Shown piece after piece: positions 31,582 to 42,231 of a DNA stretch of 64,000 bases (position 1 is the stretch's first letter; every line of letters begins with the position of its first letter). The notes beneath the pieces were generated by a model. That model had not been told where the DNA came from. It did no database searches and saw only the letters and a program-made list of their open reading frames with translations. The stretch is taken from NCBI GenBank assembly GCA_900068845.1, contig CEFQ01000004.1, forward strand, positions 159 to 64,158. The letters are read 5' to 3'. Origin of the DNA: Enterobacter ludwigii. GTDB taxonomy: Bacteria; Pseudomonadota; Gammaproteobacteria; Enterobacterales; Enterobacteriaceae. A program made the position numbers and the translations under genes.

Positions 31582-33036
31582 ATGTCCACTTCCCTGCAAC
31601 ATCACGAATTATTCAAGACCGGCTATTTCGTGGATGGTCAATGGCATAACGCTAGCGCTACTTTTGATGTGACCAATCCGGCGACCGGCGAAGTCTTAGC
31701 GAAGGTGGCAAAAGCCGGTCAGCAAGAAACCGAACAGGCGATTGCCGCCGCGCAGCGAGCCTTTCCTGCCTGGCGCGATAAAACCGCTAAGGCGCGTGCC
31801 GAAATCCTCAATCGCTGGTATCAGCTAATCATCGAAAACAAAAGCTGGCTGGGCCAACTGATGACGGCCGAGCAGGGTAAACCGCTTAAAGAAGCTGAAG
31901 GCGAAGTGGAATACGCCGCCAGCTTTATTCAGTGGTTTGCCGAGCAGGCGAAACGCGCCAATGGTGAAATCATTCCACCGGCTAAATCTGGCTCGCGCAT
32001 TTTGGCAACGCGTGAACCGATTGGTGTGGTTGCCGCGATCACGCCGTGGAATTTCCCGATGGCGATGCTGACGCGCAAACTCGGTCCGGCTCTGGCCGCC
32101 GGCTGTACCGGCATCATTAAACCCGCCAATAACACCCCGCTTAGCGCTTTCGCGCTGCTGGCGCTGGCGCAGAAAGCCGGTATACCTGCTGGCGTACTCA
32201 ATGCGGTGGCGGGCGATACGCATGCCATCAGCGACGCGATTATGGCCAGTAAGGTGGTGCGCAAAATCTCCTTTACCGGTTCAACCGCCGTGGGCAAAAC
32301 GCTGATGCGTAACGCCGCGGAAACCATGAAAAAGGTGTCGATGGAGTTAGGCGGCAACGCGCCCTATATCGTGTTTGATGACGCAGATATTGATGCGGCG
32401 GTGCAGGGCGCTATTGCCAACAAATTCCGTAATGCTGGACAGGTGTGCGTAAGCGTTAACCGCTTCTATGTGCATAACGCGGTGTACGATCGCTTCGTCA
32501 ATCAGCTGGCAGATGCAGTGGGCCAACTTAAAGTCGGTAACGGCGTGGAAGAGGGCGTGATTGTTGGCCCGCTGATTGAGCCGTCCGCGCTGGAAAAAGT
32601 GGAAGAGCACGTCAAAGATGCAGTGAGCAAGGGTGGCAAACTGCTGATCGGCGGCGAACGTCACCCCCTTGGCGGCAACTTCTGGCAACCAACGGTGATT
32701 ACAGAAGCGCATGAGGAGATGAAGCTGGCACAGGAAGAGACGTTTGGTCCGGTTGCGGCGTGCTTCCGCTTCGACGATGAAGCCGATGTGATTGAACGCG
32801 CCAATAATACCGAGTTTGGCCTGGCAGCATATTTCTACACCCAGAATCTTCAGCGTGTGTTCCGCGTATCGGCGGCGCTAGAAGCGGGCATGATCGGCAT
32901 TAATGAATGTGCAGTATCGACTGAACTGGCACCGTTTGGTGGCATAAAAGAGTCAGGATTGGGACGCGAAGGTTCGGTGTTGGGGATGGAAGAGTATCTG
33001 GAAGTGAAAGCGCTGCACCTCGGCGGACTAAGCTAG
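31582..33036 (+). CDS. gabD: NAD(P)-dependent succinate-semialdehyde dehydrogenase family protein
   Basis: A 484-residue aldehyde dehydrogenase, closest by motifs to GabD/DavD succinate- or glutarate-semialdehyde dehydrogenases. Visible are the cofactor-binding ITPWNFPMAM and FTGSTAVGKTLM, the general-base glutamate in MELGGNAPYIVF, the catalytic cysteine in NAGQVCVSVNR, and the C-terminal PFGGIKESGLGREGS. It should oxidise a semialdehyde to its acid. The partner transaminase GabT is not nearby, so the true substrate is uncertain. E. coli has no gene here. It lies between aaeB and yhcO, 22 nt before yhcO, suggesting co-transcription. Confidence 0.85.
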   Translation: MSTSLQHHELFKTGYFVDGQWHNASATFDVTNPATGEVLAKVAKAGQQETEQAIAAAQRAFPAWRDKTAKARAEILNRWYQLIIENKSWLGQLMTAEQGKPLKEAEGEVEYAASFIQWFAEQAKRANGEIIPPAKSGSRILATREPIGVVAAITPWNFPMAMLTRKLGPALAAGCTGIIKPANNTPLSAFALLALAQKAGIPAGVLNAVAGDTHAISDAIMASKVVRKISFTGSTAVGKTLMRNAAETMKKVSMELGGNAPYIVFDDADIDAAVQGAIANKFRNAGQVCVSVNRFYVHNAVYDRFVNQLADAVGQLKVGNGVEEGVIVGPLIEPSALEKVEEHVKDAVSKGGKLLIGGERHPLGGNFWQPTVITEAHEEMKLAQEETFGPVAACFRFDDEADVIERANNTEFGLAAYFYTQNLQRVFRVSAALEAGMIGINECAVSTELAPFGGIKESGLGREGSVLGMEEYLEVKALHLGGLS

Positions 33037-33058
33037 CCGCGACAACTAAGAGGGCGTC

Positions 33059-33331
33059 ATGATGAGAACCGAGCGTTTCGATTTCGACGAGATTGTCGAT
33101 CAAGCCCATTTTTATCGACAGTTTAGCGATCGTTTTGCGCTAACCGATCTCGCTATCAACGATCTGGACGATCTTTGGGACGCGCTGGTGGGTGAGCAAC
33201 TGCCGTTGCCGCTAGACATTGAGTTTGTAAATCTCGGGAAAGGGCAGAAACGCCGGTATGGCGCATTGATCCTGTTATTTGATGAAGCAGAAGAGGAGCT
33301 GGAAGGTCAGCTCCGCTTCAACGTTAAGTAA
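33059..33331 (+). CDS. yhcO: Barstar-family protein YhcO
   Basis: A 90-residue protein of the barstar fold, orthologue of E. coli YhcO. The conserved acidic core FDFDEIVDQ and LDDLWDAL is typical of barstar, the inhibitor of barnase-type ribonucleases. No barnase-like gene is visible nearby, so its cellular partner is unknown. It follows the dehydrogenase gene closely, and yhcN-like genes lie convergently downstream as in E. coli. Confidence 0.9.
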   Translation: MMRTERFDFDEIVDQAHFYRQFSDRFALTDLAINDLDDLWDALVGEQLPLPLDIEFVNLGKGQKRRYGALILLFDEAEEELEGQLRFNVK

Positions 33332-33355
33332 AAAAGGGCCCCGGCGAGCGGGGCC
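33331..33355 (-). terminator. Intrinsic terminator of the yhcN-like cluster
   Basis: A 7-bp stem, GGCCCCG / CGGGGCC, with a GCGAG loop, followed on the minus strand by a T run. It lies between convergent yhcO and the first yhcN-like gene, so it mainly serves the minus strand. Confidence 0.85.
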
Positions 33356-33382
33356 AAAGGGTTCGTCTTAATTGACGAGGAA

Positions 33383-33649
33383 TTACTTATATAGCTCAGC
33401 GGTCAGGTGATAACTGTCGCCGGTTTTGGCTTCAATCACTTTATAAGCGCTGGCGCCTTGCGCATCGGCTTTTTGAGAAAGCTCAGCGCGATAATCCATT
33501 GGTGAACCGCCGGTTCCGCTAATTGATACAGTGCTGCCGGTAGGTTGCAGATTCTGCGCCTGTTCTTCAGTCACCAGTTGTGCTGCAGAAGCACCAAAGG
33601 CGAACAGGGAAAGCAGGCTAGCAGTTGCGATGGTTGTTTTGATTTTCAT
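33383..33649 (-). CDS. YhcN-like DUF1471 periplasmic protein, copy 1
   Basis: 88 residues with a Sec signal peptide (MKIKTTIATASLLSLFAFGASA, cleavage after ASA near residue 22) and a single DUF1471 (YdgH/BhsA/McbA) domain ending in LTAELYK. It retains the SGTGGSPMDYRAELSQKAD and GASAYKVIEAKTGDSYH pattern of YhcN. The family responds to acid, peroxide and other envelope stress in E. coli; its molecular role is unknown. It is the most downstream of three tandem paralogues, each with its own ribosome-binding site (here AGGAG). Confidence 0.9.
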   Translation of the reverse strand: MKIKTTIATASLLSLFAFGASAAQLVTEEQAQNLQPTGSTVSISGTGGSPMDYRAELSQKADAQGASAYKVIEAKTGDSYHLTAELYK

Positions 33650-33750
33650 AATTTTCTCCTCATTTAATCAACAACCTGCGGCAGAAATGGGTGGGCGGGT
33701 CGTCGATCTATTGCCTGGCACTCTTAAGGCGCCGGACGTTCGATTAATGA

Positions 33751-34017
33751 TTATTTGTACAGTTCAGCAGTGACGTGGAAAGTATCGCCACGGTTGCTCT
33801 CAATGATGCGGTAATGGCTGGCACCCTGAGCGTCAGCTTTCTGTGACAGTTCCTGACGAACGTTGGTTTGGTCGCCGTCAACACCGCTCACGCTGATGGT
33901 TTGGTTCAGAGATTGCAGCTGTTCGGCCTGTTGGTTAGAAACCAGACTTGCGGCACTTGCGCCGAAAGAAAGTACAGAAGCCAGGCCCAGCACTGCGACA
34001 GTAAATTTGGTTTTCAT
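33751..34017 (-). CDS. YhcN-like DUF1471 periplasmic protein, copy 2
   Basis: 88 residues, signal peptide ending near ASA at residue 22, then a DUF1471 domain with C-terminal HVTAELYK. It is the most diverged of the three copies: the SPMD motif is replaced by GDQTNVRQELSQKAD and the next block reads GASHYRIIESNRGDTFH. It is separated from its neighbours by about 100 nt on each side and has an AGGAG ribosome-binding site, so the copies may be expressed separately or as one message. Confidence 0.9.
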   Translation of the reverse strand: MKTKFTVAVLGLASVLSFGASAASLVSNQQAEQLQSLNQTISVSGVDGDQTNVRQELSQKADAQGASHYRIIESNRGDTFHVTAELYK

Positions 34018-34107
34018 GATTCACTCTCCTGAAATTGGGTTCAGTAACCTGAGAGGCAAGTGCGTCTCAAACGGGTCACCGTTCACATTGCGTCTTGAAT
34101 CAGTAAC

Positions 34108-34371
34108 TTATTTGTACAGTTCAGCGGTAACGTGATAGTTGTCACCGGTATTCGCCTCGATCACGCGGTACGCTTTAGCGCCTTGCTGATCGGCTTTATC
34201 GTTTAGCTGCTGACGAATATCCATAGGTGAACCGCCCACGCCGCTGACGCTGATAGTGCCTGCGGATTGCAGATTTGCTGCCTGCTCGGCATTAATAGAA
34301 TCTGCTGCAAAAGCACCAAATGACAGGGCAGAGAGAATGCTTAGTGTTGCGATAGTAGTTTTAACGTTCAT
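34108..34371 (-). CDS. yhcN: YhcN, DUF1471 periplasmic stress protein, copy 3
   Basis: 87 residues, the length of E. coli YhcN and the closest of the three copies to it: signal peptide ending GAFA, mature start ADSINAEQAANLQ, then SVSGVGGSPMDIRQQLNDKAD and HVTAELYK. It is probably the ancestral gene, with copies 1 and 2 as tandem duplicates. E. coli yhcN helps survival under acid and peroxide stress. A long A+T-rich region upstream (34372-34860) should hold its promoter. Confidence 0.92.
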   Translation of the reverse strand: MNVKTTIATLSILSALSFGAFAADSINAEQAANLQSAGTISVSGVGGSPMDIRQQLNDKADQQGAKAYRVIEANTGDNYHVTAELYK

Positions 34372-34860
34372 GATATTTTTCCTCGTCGTCTATTTTTATC
34401 TTTTTCTTTCGTGTGATTTGCATCACGAAACTAAGTATAGATCTAATAACCCACGAAATTAATACCTAGCTAATAATGTTTGGTTGTAATTCTTTATCCT
34501 TATGGCACTTTTTTAGAACCAGGAGTTATAAAAAACGCCCAAACATTAACCAGTCGGGTGTATTTCAAAGCAAAAACAATGATCTACATCAAATTATCTT
34601 TTAGTGCGAAAGATCATGGTTGATCTCGCTAACGAGTACGCTATGGGGAGCTAATGACACTAATCACTATAAGTAAAGCAGTGTAAAATAGCGCATAAAG
34701 TTAAGCAGGGGCAAAGGTCGTACCAATCCACAGAAGTGAAAAGAACCGCTGGGCATATGGATAACTTATTATTTACAAAGGGATTTGTAACAGATTGGTT
34801 ACGAAGCATGCGGGAGGATTGGGATTACCGACAGCAGATCCGCCGGTAATCAGCAGATTT
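34372..34860. other. Intergenic region, yhcN to argR
   Basis: 489 nt, distinctly A+T-rich compared with its surroundings. It must hold the yhcN promoter (leftward). A hairpin at 34823-34851 (GATTACCG / CGGTAATC, 13-nt loop) just past argR has no T run but may define the 3' end of argR. No ORF with a credible ribosome-binding site was found; an unannotated small RNA is possible but unsupported. Confidence 0.45.
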
Positions 34861-35755
<895 letters not shown>

Positions 35756-36691
35756 ATGAAAGTTGCCGTTCTCGGTGCCGCTGGTGGTATTGGCCAGGCG
35801 CTCGCACTACTGCTTAAAACGCAATTACCCGCAGGCTCAGCTCTCACACTTTATGATATCGCCCCGGTCACGCCCGGCGTGGCGGTTGACCTCAGCCACA
35901 TTCCTACGGCAGTCACCGTGGAAGGCTTCAGCGGTGAAGATGCCACACCTGCGCTGCAGGGTGCCGATGTAGTACTGATTTCCGCTGGCGTGGCGCGTAA
36001 ACCGGGCATGGATCGCGCCGATCTGTTTAACGTCAACGCCGGCATCGTGCGTAACCTGATCGAACAGGTGGCGAGCACCGCGCCGAAAGCCCTGATTGGC
36101 GTCATCACTAATCCGGTGAACACCACGGTGGCCATTGCGGCTGAAGTGCTGAAGAAAGCCGGCGTATATGATAAGAATCGCCTGTTTGGCGTTTCCACCC
36201 TTGATATCATCCGCGCCAATACCTTTGTCGCGGCGCTGAAAGGCAAACAGCCTAACGAGATTGAAGTGCCGGTAGTAGGCGGGCATTCAGGCGTGACTAT
36301 CCTCCCGCTGCTGTCGCAGGTGAAAGGCGTGAGCTTCAGCGAGCAGGAAGTGGCCGATCTCACCAAACGTATTCAAAACGCGGGCACCGAAGTCGTCGAA
36401 GCCAAAGCCGGCGGCGGATCGGCGACGCTGTCGATGGGACAAGCGGCGGCGCGTTTTGGCCTGTCATTGATTCGTGCCCTGCAAGGTGAAGCCAATGTGG
36501 TGGAGTGCGCATATGTGGAAGGCGATGGCGAATATGCCCGCTTCTTCTCGCAGCCGCTGCTGCTGGGTAAAAACGGCATCGTCGAACGCCGTCCGCTGGG
36601 GACGCTGAGTGCCTTCGAACAGCAGGCGCTGAACGGTATGTTGGAAACGCTGAAGAAAGATATCGCACAGGGCGAAGAGTTTGTGAAGTGA
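35756..36691 (+). CDS. mdh: Malate dehydrogenase
   Basis: A 311-residue NAD-dependent malate dehydrogenase of the tricarboxylic acid cycle, one residue shorter than E. coli Mdh. The N-terminal Rossmann motif is [16 protein letters not shown]. The arginine loop [12 protein letters not shown] and the catalytic histidine in [12 protein letters not shown] are intact. It stands alone, with divergent argR in front and a bidirectional terminator behind. Confidence 0.99.
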   Translation: MKVAVLGAAGGIGQALALLLKTQLPAGSALTLYDIAPVTPGVAVDLSHIPTAVTVEGFSGEDATPALQGADVVLISAGVARKPGMDRADLFNVNAGIVRNLIEQVASTAPKALIGVITNPVNTTVAIAAEVLKKAGVYDKNRLFGVSTLDIIRANTFVAALKGKQPNEIEVPVVGGHSGVTILPLLSQVKGVSFSEQEVADLTKRIQNAGTEVVEAKAGGGSATLSMGQAAARFGLSLIRALQGEANVVECAYVEGDGEYARFFSQPLLLGKNGIVERRPLGTLSAFEQQALNGMLETLKKDIAQGEEFVK

Positions 36692-36710
36692 TAAACACTG
36701 AGCGGTAATC

Positions 36711-36740
36711 AAAAACGCCCGGCTGATGCCGGGCGTTTTG
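36711..36740. terminator. Bidirectional terminator between mdh and mscM
   Basis: A 9-bp stem, ACGCCCGGC / GCCGGGCGT, with a TGAT loop, an A run on the left and a T run on the right, so it works in both directions for two convergent genes. It marks the junction of two loci that are far apart in E. coli. Confidence 0.93.
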
Positions 36741-36743
36741 TTT

Positions 36744-39700
36744 TTATAATCCGCCAGATTTGAAGGTCTTATTGGCGGGCGCACCGTTGCTCGCAGGGTT
36801 TTGCTTTCCTAGCGTCTCCATGCGTACCTGGAACGGTGGGAACGGCATCTCAATGCCGTGCTCCTCAAAGCCGCGCAGAATCAGCTGATGCAGCTCATGG
36901 CGCAGCGGCATACGATGTCCCATCTCTGCCGCATGCACGCGCAGTTCAAACAGCTGAATACCTTGCTGCAAATCGACCAGGAACACATCCGGCGCTGGCA
37001 TATCGAGCACGTAGGTGCAGCGGTCGGCCGCCTGCTTAAGAATGTTAGTCACTTCATCGCTGTTGACTCTGGCCGGCGCCGGAATTGTCAGCACCACGCG
37101 TGTGACCGAATCCGACAGCGACCAGTTCACGAACTGCTCCGTAATGAAAGCTTTGTTCGGCACGATGATCTCTTTGCGGTCCCAATCGGTAATAGTAGTC
37201 GCGCGCGTGTTGATGCGGGTGATGCTACCTGTCAGATCGCGAATGGTCACGGTATCGCCGATACGGATCGGTTTCTCGAACAGGATGATCAAGCCCGAGA
37301 TAAAGTTGGCGAAAATCTCCTGCATACCGAAGCCCAAACCCAGACCTAACGCGGCAACCAACCATTGCAGCTTCGACCACTCAATGCCCATCATTGAGAA
37401 GCCAATCAAGCCGCCAATCAGCATCAACGCATATTTGGTCAAGGTGGTAATGGCGTAGCCGGTGCCCGGCGCCAGGCTGAGATGCTGTAACAGCGCCAGC
37501 TCCAGCAGAGCAGGCATATTACGCACCAGCTGGGTGGTGATAATCAGCACCAGAATCGCAATCAGCACCGCACCCAGCGTAATCGCCTGCACGCTATCTA
37601 CGCCCTGAATGGTGGTGCTGGCATTCCACAGCGGAATGTTATCGAGGAAGCTAAACGCGGAGTGAATTTCTGACCACAGCACAATCACTGAAACCAGCGC
37701 AATCAGCGTCAGGATTGAACGCACCAGCCGCAGCGACTGCGCGCTGATCTCATCGAGATCAATACTGGGTTCTTCTATCTCAATGGTGTCGGCATTCACG
37801 GGTGTTGATTGCTCTTTCTCTTCTTCACTGCGCGCGCGGTTGGCCAGCATATCGGCACGTCGCTGACGCGCACGGTCAAAGGCGATGCGGCGGCGCTGAA
37901 TCAGCATCCAGCGGCGGATGATGTGATAAACCACCAACAGGAAGAACCAAATCCCCACTGACGTTTCCAGGCGCGCCAGCAGCGCTTGCGCAGTGGCGAG
38001 ATAACCGATGCAAGAGGCGAGGGCAGCCACCAGCGGCAGGGCAATCATCAGGTTCCACAAAATGCGGTTTACGAAGTTATCGCCGTTGCCCTCTTTATCC
38101 AGATACAGCGGAATTCCGGCGCGTTTCAGGCTGACGGTAACGATACTCAGTGCGCCACAAATCAGGATGAAGCACACGCGTCCCAGCGTGCCTGAGAATT
38201 GCGGATCGTCGAGATTCGCAAAGGCGATCAGCAACATGATTAGCGGCACAATCAGCCCAACGGACAGCGAGTAATAGCGCATCGCACGCGCTACACGCGC
38301 TTGCGGCCAGCGGAAGTGCACCACAAATAAGCCATCGGGACGGGCAAACGCGGCGCTGATCATAAAGGCCCACAGCAGCGGCAGCGTAGCGGTAATGCCA
38401 TCGCCAATCGCCACGGCAAACGGATAAGGCCAGGCATGTTGCAAACCGTAGCCAAGCGCGGCCCACAGCACCGGCAGCGGCACCGCCACCAGGATCGACC
38501 AAAATACCGTGCGCAGCGTCAGGCTAAAGCGGTCCTGCGTCACTTTACCGACGCGGCTGGCAGAGCGCTCCATAAAAGCGTTGTAGTGGCGACGTGAGCT
38601 GATGCTGAAGCCAACCAGCAAAACCGCGCCAATAATGGGCAATACGGTTTCGCGATTGGTGAACATCATGGCCAGCGCTTTGCCGAGCTGGCCGGCGGTA
38701 TCCAGCGACAGCAGACGCTTAAGATCATGCGCCATCTCAACCGGGAAATTCAGGCCGATGGTGTTGACGTCGGCGGTCCAGAAGAGATAGCGATGGGTCG
38801 CATCTTTTACTTCGGCGAGGGCATCCTGCAGCTGCGTATTGGAAACTTTAAGCTTGGTGATTTCCAGAATCAGCGTATCGCAACCGGAAATCAGGGAATT
38901 CAACAGCTCGCGCTGGGTTTTGAGTTGCGCTTCAAGGATGCGCACTTGATCGCTGCTGAATGGCGTGCCGTCATCTTGCCTGGCTTTGCGCAGATCCTGC
39001 TGGCGCTCTAACAGATCTTCATAATGCAGGCGTTGCACGCGCAGCTGGCCCATTTCGCTGTCAATCTGCTGAGACTTCGGCATCTCTGGCAGACGCGCCA
39101 CCTGAGCGCGCAAAGCTTCACCTAACAGATTTGACGCCCCCAGCCATTGCGACTGCTCGCGCAGCGTGCTCAATGCCTGACGCACCTGCAGGGTCTGATT
39201 GGTGGCCAAACGCTGCTGCGAAGCGACTAAATCCATGCGCTGCGCTTGCTGATTGAGGTCGGCGGAGAGTTCGCGGTTAACGCGAAACTGATCGCTGATC
39301 GAACTCGGCAGGTCGCCGCTGTTTTCTGCCAGTTGCTCGGTACGCTCCAGCGCCAGCTCCGCTTCACGCTGGCGCTGATTATTCAGCTGATTGCGCAGCG
39401 CCTGCAGATAGTTATCCAGCTGGGTGGCTTTACGCTGATGCACTTCAGCTCGCATGCGCGCAAGTTCCTGACGATTATTCGCCGAGAGCTGTGCCAGCTC
39501 TAACTCGTCCACGCGCGCTTTATTGGCGGCATTTTCTGCCTGACGCGCGTAAATCTGCGCCTGCGCCAACGGCGTGGTCGCCGTCGAGGAACTCTGCGCG
39601 CGGCGATCGCTTTCGGTCATCGCGCGACGTGCATCCGTTTGCTGCTGCGGCAGCTGCGACAGTGAATCGCTGATCTCGCGGGCGCGATCCTGCTCTTGCT

Positions 39701-40079
39701 GTGCCTGGCGGCCTTCCTCCAGCAGCTGGCTGCTCACCTGCAACAACTCTTGATCCAGCTCGGCGCTGCTCATATTGCTGCGTACCGATTTACTGTTGTC
39801 GGTAAGCGTGGCGATCTGCTGACGAAGTTCGCGCGCGAGCCGCGGGAAATCATCGATCACCTGTTGATACTGCTTTGCGCGCTCCAGCGACTCATCGCGC
39901 TCGTTTAGGAAATTTATCGCTGCTTCCAGCGCCTGAACCTGTTCGGTTTGCGCGGGGGAGCTTTTCGCGGATTTAGCCACATCCAGTTCTTGCTTGAGCT
40001 GACTGGATTGCGGAACGCTAGCGGCAAAGACAGTACTGCTGAGCACAAGGCTCAGCAGGAGGAAGAGGAAAACACGCAC
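36744..40079 (-). CDS. mscM: Miniconductance mechanosensitive channel MscM
   Basis: 1111 residues (E. coli 1107). It has a signal peptide (residues 1-20), a roughly 450-residue Gln-rich periplasmic coiled-coil domain, about eleven membrane segments, and the MscS-like pore helix and beta domain near the C-terminus (GLGLGFGMQEIFANFISGL; PIRIGDTVTIRDLTGSI). It opens under membrane tension to release solutes during osmotic downshock. It follows psd by 15 nt, so the two form an operon as in E. coli. Confidence 0.97.
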   Translation of the reverse strand: MRVFLFLLLSLVLSSTVFAASVPQSSQLKQELDVAKSAKSSPAQTEQVQALEAAINFLNERDESLERAKQYQQVIDDFPRLARELRQQIATLTDNSKSVRSNMSSAELDQELLQVSSQLLEEGRQAQQEQDRAREISDSLSQLPQQQTDARRAMTESDRRAQSSSTATTPLAQAQIYARQAENAANKARVDELELAQLSANNRQELARMRAEVHQRKATQLDNYLQALRNQLNNQRQREAELALERTEQLAENSGDLPSSISDQFRVNRELSADLNQQAQRMDLVASQQRLATNQTLQVRQALSTLREQSQWLGASNLLGEALRAQVARLPEMPKSQQIDSEMGQLRVQRLHYEDLLERQQDLRKARQDDGTPFSSDQVRILEAQLKTQRELLNSLISGCDTLILEITKLKVSNTQLQDALAEVKDATHRYLFWTADVNTIGLNFPVEMAHDLKRLLSLDTAGQLGKALAMMFTNRETVLPIIGAVLLVGFSISSRRHYNAFMERSASRVGKVTQDRFSLTLRTVFWSILVAVPLPVLWAALGYGLQHAWPYPFAVAIGDGITATLPLLWAFMISAAFARPDGLFVVHFRWPQARVARAMRYYSLSVGLIVPLIMLLIAFANLDDPQFSGTLGRVCFILICGALSIVTVSLKRAGIPLYLDKEGNGDNFVNRILWNLMIALPLVAALASCIGYLATAQALLARLETSVGIWFFLLVVYHIIRRWMLIQRRRIAFDRARQRRADMLANRARSEEEKEQSTPVNADTIEIEEPSIDLDEISAQSLRLVRSILTLIALVSVIVLWSEIHSAFSFLDNIPLWNASTTIQGVDSVQAITLGAVLIAILVLIITTQLVRNMPALLELALLQHLSLAPGTGYAITTLTKYALMLIGGLIGFSMMGIEWSKLQWLVAALGLGLGFGMQEIFANFISGLIILFEKPIRIGDTVTIRDLTGSITRINTRATTITDWDRKEIIVPNKAFITEQFVNWSLSDSVTRVVLTIPAPARVNSDEVTNILKQAADRCTYVLDMPAPDVFLVDLQQGIQLFELRVHAAEMGHRMPLRHELHQLILRGFEEHGIEMPFPPFQVRMETLGKQNPASNGAPANKTFKSGGL

Positions 40080-40094
40080 GGGAAAGATTCCGGA

Positions 40095-40991
40095 TTATTT
40101 GCTAAGTGAGACGCTGTCGCCAGGCTGAGGCAGGGCGATGGCCAGCGGCTGACCGAGGCGGGTTTTACTTTCGGCTTCAAGGCTTTCAGCCAACTTCACA
40201 CGTTTAGGTGCAAATAGATTGATGACTGTGGAACCCAACTTAAAGCGACCCATTTCCTGGCCTTTCAGCAGCACTACCGCGCCATCATGATCGGCAGACG
40301 GATAGCGCCAGCGTTTGATCACGCCTTCGCGCGGTGGCGTAACGGTGCCCGCCCACACGGTTTCGATGCTGCCAACAATGGTCGCGCCGACAAGGATCTG
40401 CACCATCGGGCCATGATCGGTGTCAAATACGCAGATCACGCGTTCGTTACGCGCAAACAAATTGGGGATGTTACGCGCGGTCAGTGGGTTTACTGAGTAG
40501 AGATCGCCGGGCACATAGGTCATTTCGCGCAGGACGCCGTTACACGGCATATGGACGCGGTGATAATCACGCGGGGCAAGGTAAGTGGTAACAAACTCGC
40601 CGTCGTGGAACTGATCCGCCAGATCGTCGTTACCGGCCAACAGCGCTTGCAGGCTGTAAGTGTGGCCTTTGGCCTGGAAGATCTGATCGCCGGCAATGCG
40701 GCCCAGTTGGCTGATCGCGCCATCGGCTGGCAGCGCCAGTAACGTGGCGTCAGGATCGATGGGACGCGCCCCCTCTTTTAACGGACGCACGAAGAAATCA
40801 TTGAAGGTGCGGTAGCTGCTGGTATGTGGCTTGCTGGCTTCCGCCATATCCACGTTGTAGTACCAGACGAAGATGTCGATGACCGCTTTCGTGAGCCAGC
40901 CACCACGACGGCTGGCACCCCAACCGGCGAGTTCGGTGAGCCCTTTTTTGGGCAAAATATGATTCAGGCCGAGTTTAAAACGATCAAACAC
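40095..40991 (-). CDS. psd: Phosphatidylserine decarboxylase proenzyme
   Basis: 298 residues against 322 in E. coli; the conserved catalytic body is complete and only the acidic C-terminal tail is shorter. It makes phosphatidylethanolamine. Self-cleavage at LGST (serine 254) creates the pyruvoyl group. The triad partners appear in [10 protein letters not shown] (Asp) and [11 protein letters not shown] (His). It follows rsgA with a weak terminator between, and is cotranscribed with mscM. In E. coli this operon is under sigma-E and CpxR; I could not identify those sites here. Confidence 0.96.
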   Translation of the reverse strand: MFDRFKLGLNHILPKKGLTELAGWGASRRGGWLTKAVIDIFVWYYNVDMAEASKPHTSSYRTFNDFFVRPLKEGARPIDPDATLLALPADGAISQLGRIAGDQIFQAKGHTYSLQALLAGNDDLADQFHDGEFVTTYLAPRDYHRVHMPCNGVLREMTYVPGDLYSVNPLTARNIPNLFARNERVICVFDTDHGPMVQILVGATIVGSIETVWAGTVTPPREGVIKRWRYPSADHDGAVVLLKGQEMGRFKLGSTVINLFAPKRVKLAESLEAESKTRLGQPLAIALPQPGDSVSLSK

Positions 40992-41024
40992 CGTTGCCTC
41001 CTGGCTTAATGACGTATTGTTAAC

Positions 41025-41054
41025 AAAAAGGGGGGCGGATTGTAGCAGCGCCCC
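41025..41054 (-). terminator. Possible terminator after rsgA
   Basis: Minus-strand stem GGGGCG / CGCCCC with an 11-nt loop followed by CC and TTTTT, 31 nt past the rsgA stop codon. The long loop makes it weaker than most terminators here. Confidence 0.55.
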
Positions 41055-41084
41055 AGTGCATTGGCGAATGTGCCGTTGTACTGC

Positions 41085-42128
41085 TTAATCTGCGTCGGAG
41101 GAAAAGTTTTTACGCGTCTTTACCTGCGCCATACTCTCAAGAATTCGGTGGTAGTTATCGAAGCGGGAGACATCAATCTTGCCTTCTTCTACCGCTTCGC
41201 GGATGGCGCAGCCAGGATCGGTATCATGCTTACAGTCGCGGAAGCGGCAACTGCCGAGAAATTCACGGAATTCGACAAATCCGCGCGTTACTTGTTCCGG
41301 TTCAAGATGCCATAAACCAAACTCACGTACGCCTGGGGAATCGATCACATCACCGCCCGCTGGGAAGTGATAGAGACGTGAAGCAGTGGTGGTGTGTTGA
41401 CCCAGGCCGGAAACATTCGACACATCGTTGGTCAGAATTTCAGCCGCCACATCCAGGCCAAGCAGGTTATTCAACAGGCTCGATTTGCCCACGCCAGATT
41501 GACCGGCAAAGATGCTGACGCGACCGGTTAAGGCACTTTCCAGTTCAACCATCCCATTTTTAGCGTGGCTGGAAACCATCAACACGCGATAACCAATGTT
41601 GCGATAAATCTCCATCTGCTCATCAACAAACGCGCGTCCTTCGGCATCCAAAAGATCGGTTTTGTTCAGCACCAGCAAGGGCTCAATGCCGAGCGTTTCG
41701 CTCGCGACCAGATAGCGATCGATGATGTTAAGCGACAGTTCCGGCAGGATCGCTGAAACGATGATGATCTGATCGATGTTGGCAGCGATCGGTTTCACGC
41801 CGTCATAGAAGTCTGGACGCGTTAGCACCGTTTTGCGATCGTGTACCGCTTCGACAATCCCTTTACCGCCACCAATCGCCACGCGCCACAATACGCGATC
41901 GCCCGTTACCAGCGAGCGAAGGGTACGGCGGATGTTACAGCGATGCACAACGCCCTCGCTATCTTCCACGTCTGCGTGCATGCCGAAACGGCTGATCACC
42001 ACGCCATCAGCCGCTTCTCCAAACAGGCTATCATCCGGCTCCGGCTTATCACTCCGTTGCTGCAGACGACGCTGATGGTTGGCGCTTACGCGGCGTTGTT
42101 GACCTTTCGACAGTTTGTTTTTACTCAC
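41085..42128 (-). CDS. rsgA: Ribosome small subunit-dependent GTPase RsgA
   Basis: 347 residues from the GTG preceded by GAGAGGATGC; an ATG four codons further upstream is also possible. It is a circularly permuted GTPase, with an OB-fold first, then G4 (NKTDLLD), G1 ([12 protein letters not shown]) and G3 (DSPGVREFG), and last a zinc finger ([14 protein letters not shown]). It acts late in 30S assembly by releasing RbfA. It is divergent from orn, about 100 nt apart, as in E. coli. Confidence 0.96.
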   Translation of the reverse strand: MSKNKLSKGQQRRVSANHQRRLQQRSDKPEPDDSLFGEAADGVVISRFGMHADVEDSEGVVHRCNIRRTLRSLVTGDRVLWRVAIGGGKGIVEAVHDRKTVLTRPDFYDGVKPIAANIDQIIIVSAILPELSLNIIDRYLVASETLGIEPLLVLNKTDLLDAEGRAFVDEQMEIYRNIGYRVLMVSSHAKNGMVELESALTGRVSIFAGQSGVGKSSLLNNLLGLDVAAEILTNDVSNVSGLGQHTTTASRLYHFPAGGDVIDSPGVREFGLWHLEPEQVTRGFVEFREFLGSCRFRDCKHDTDPGCAIREAVEEGKIDVSRFDNYHRILESMAQVKTRKNFSSDAD

Positions 42129-42231
42129 GCATCCTCTCACGGCTTTCGCCAGGTTTCGCCCTGCTGGGCAAAACGTCTATGATACACCTGAAATGAGTTT
42201 AATGACGACTTTGGCAACAGGCGGGAAACGC

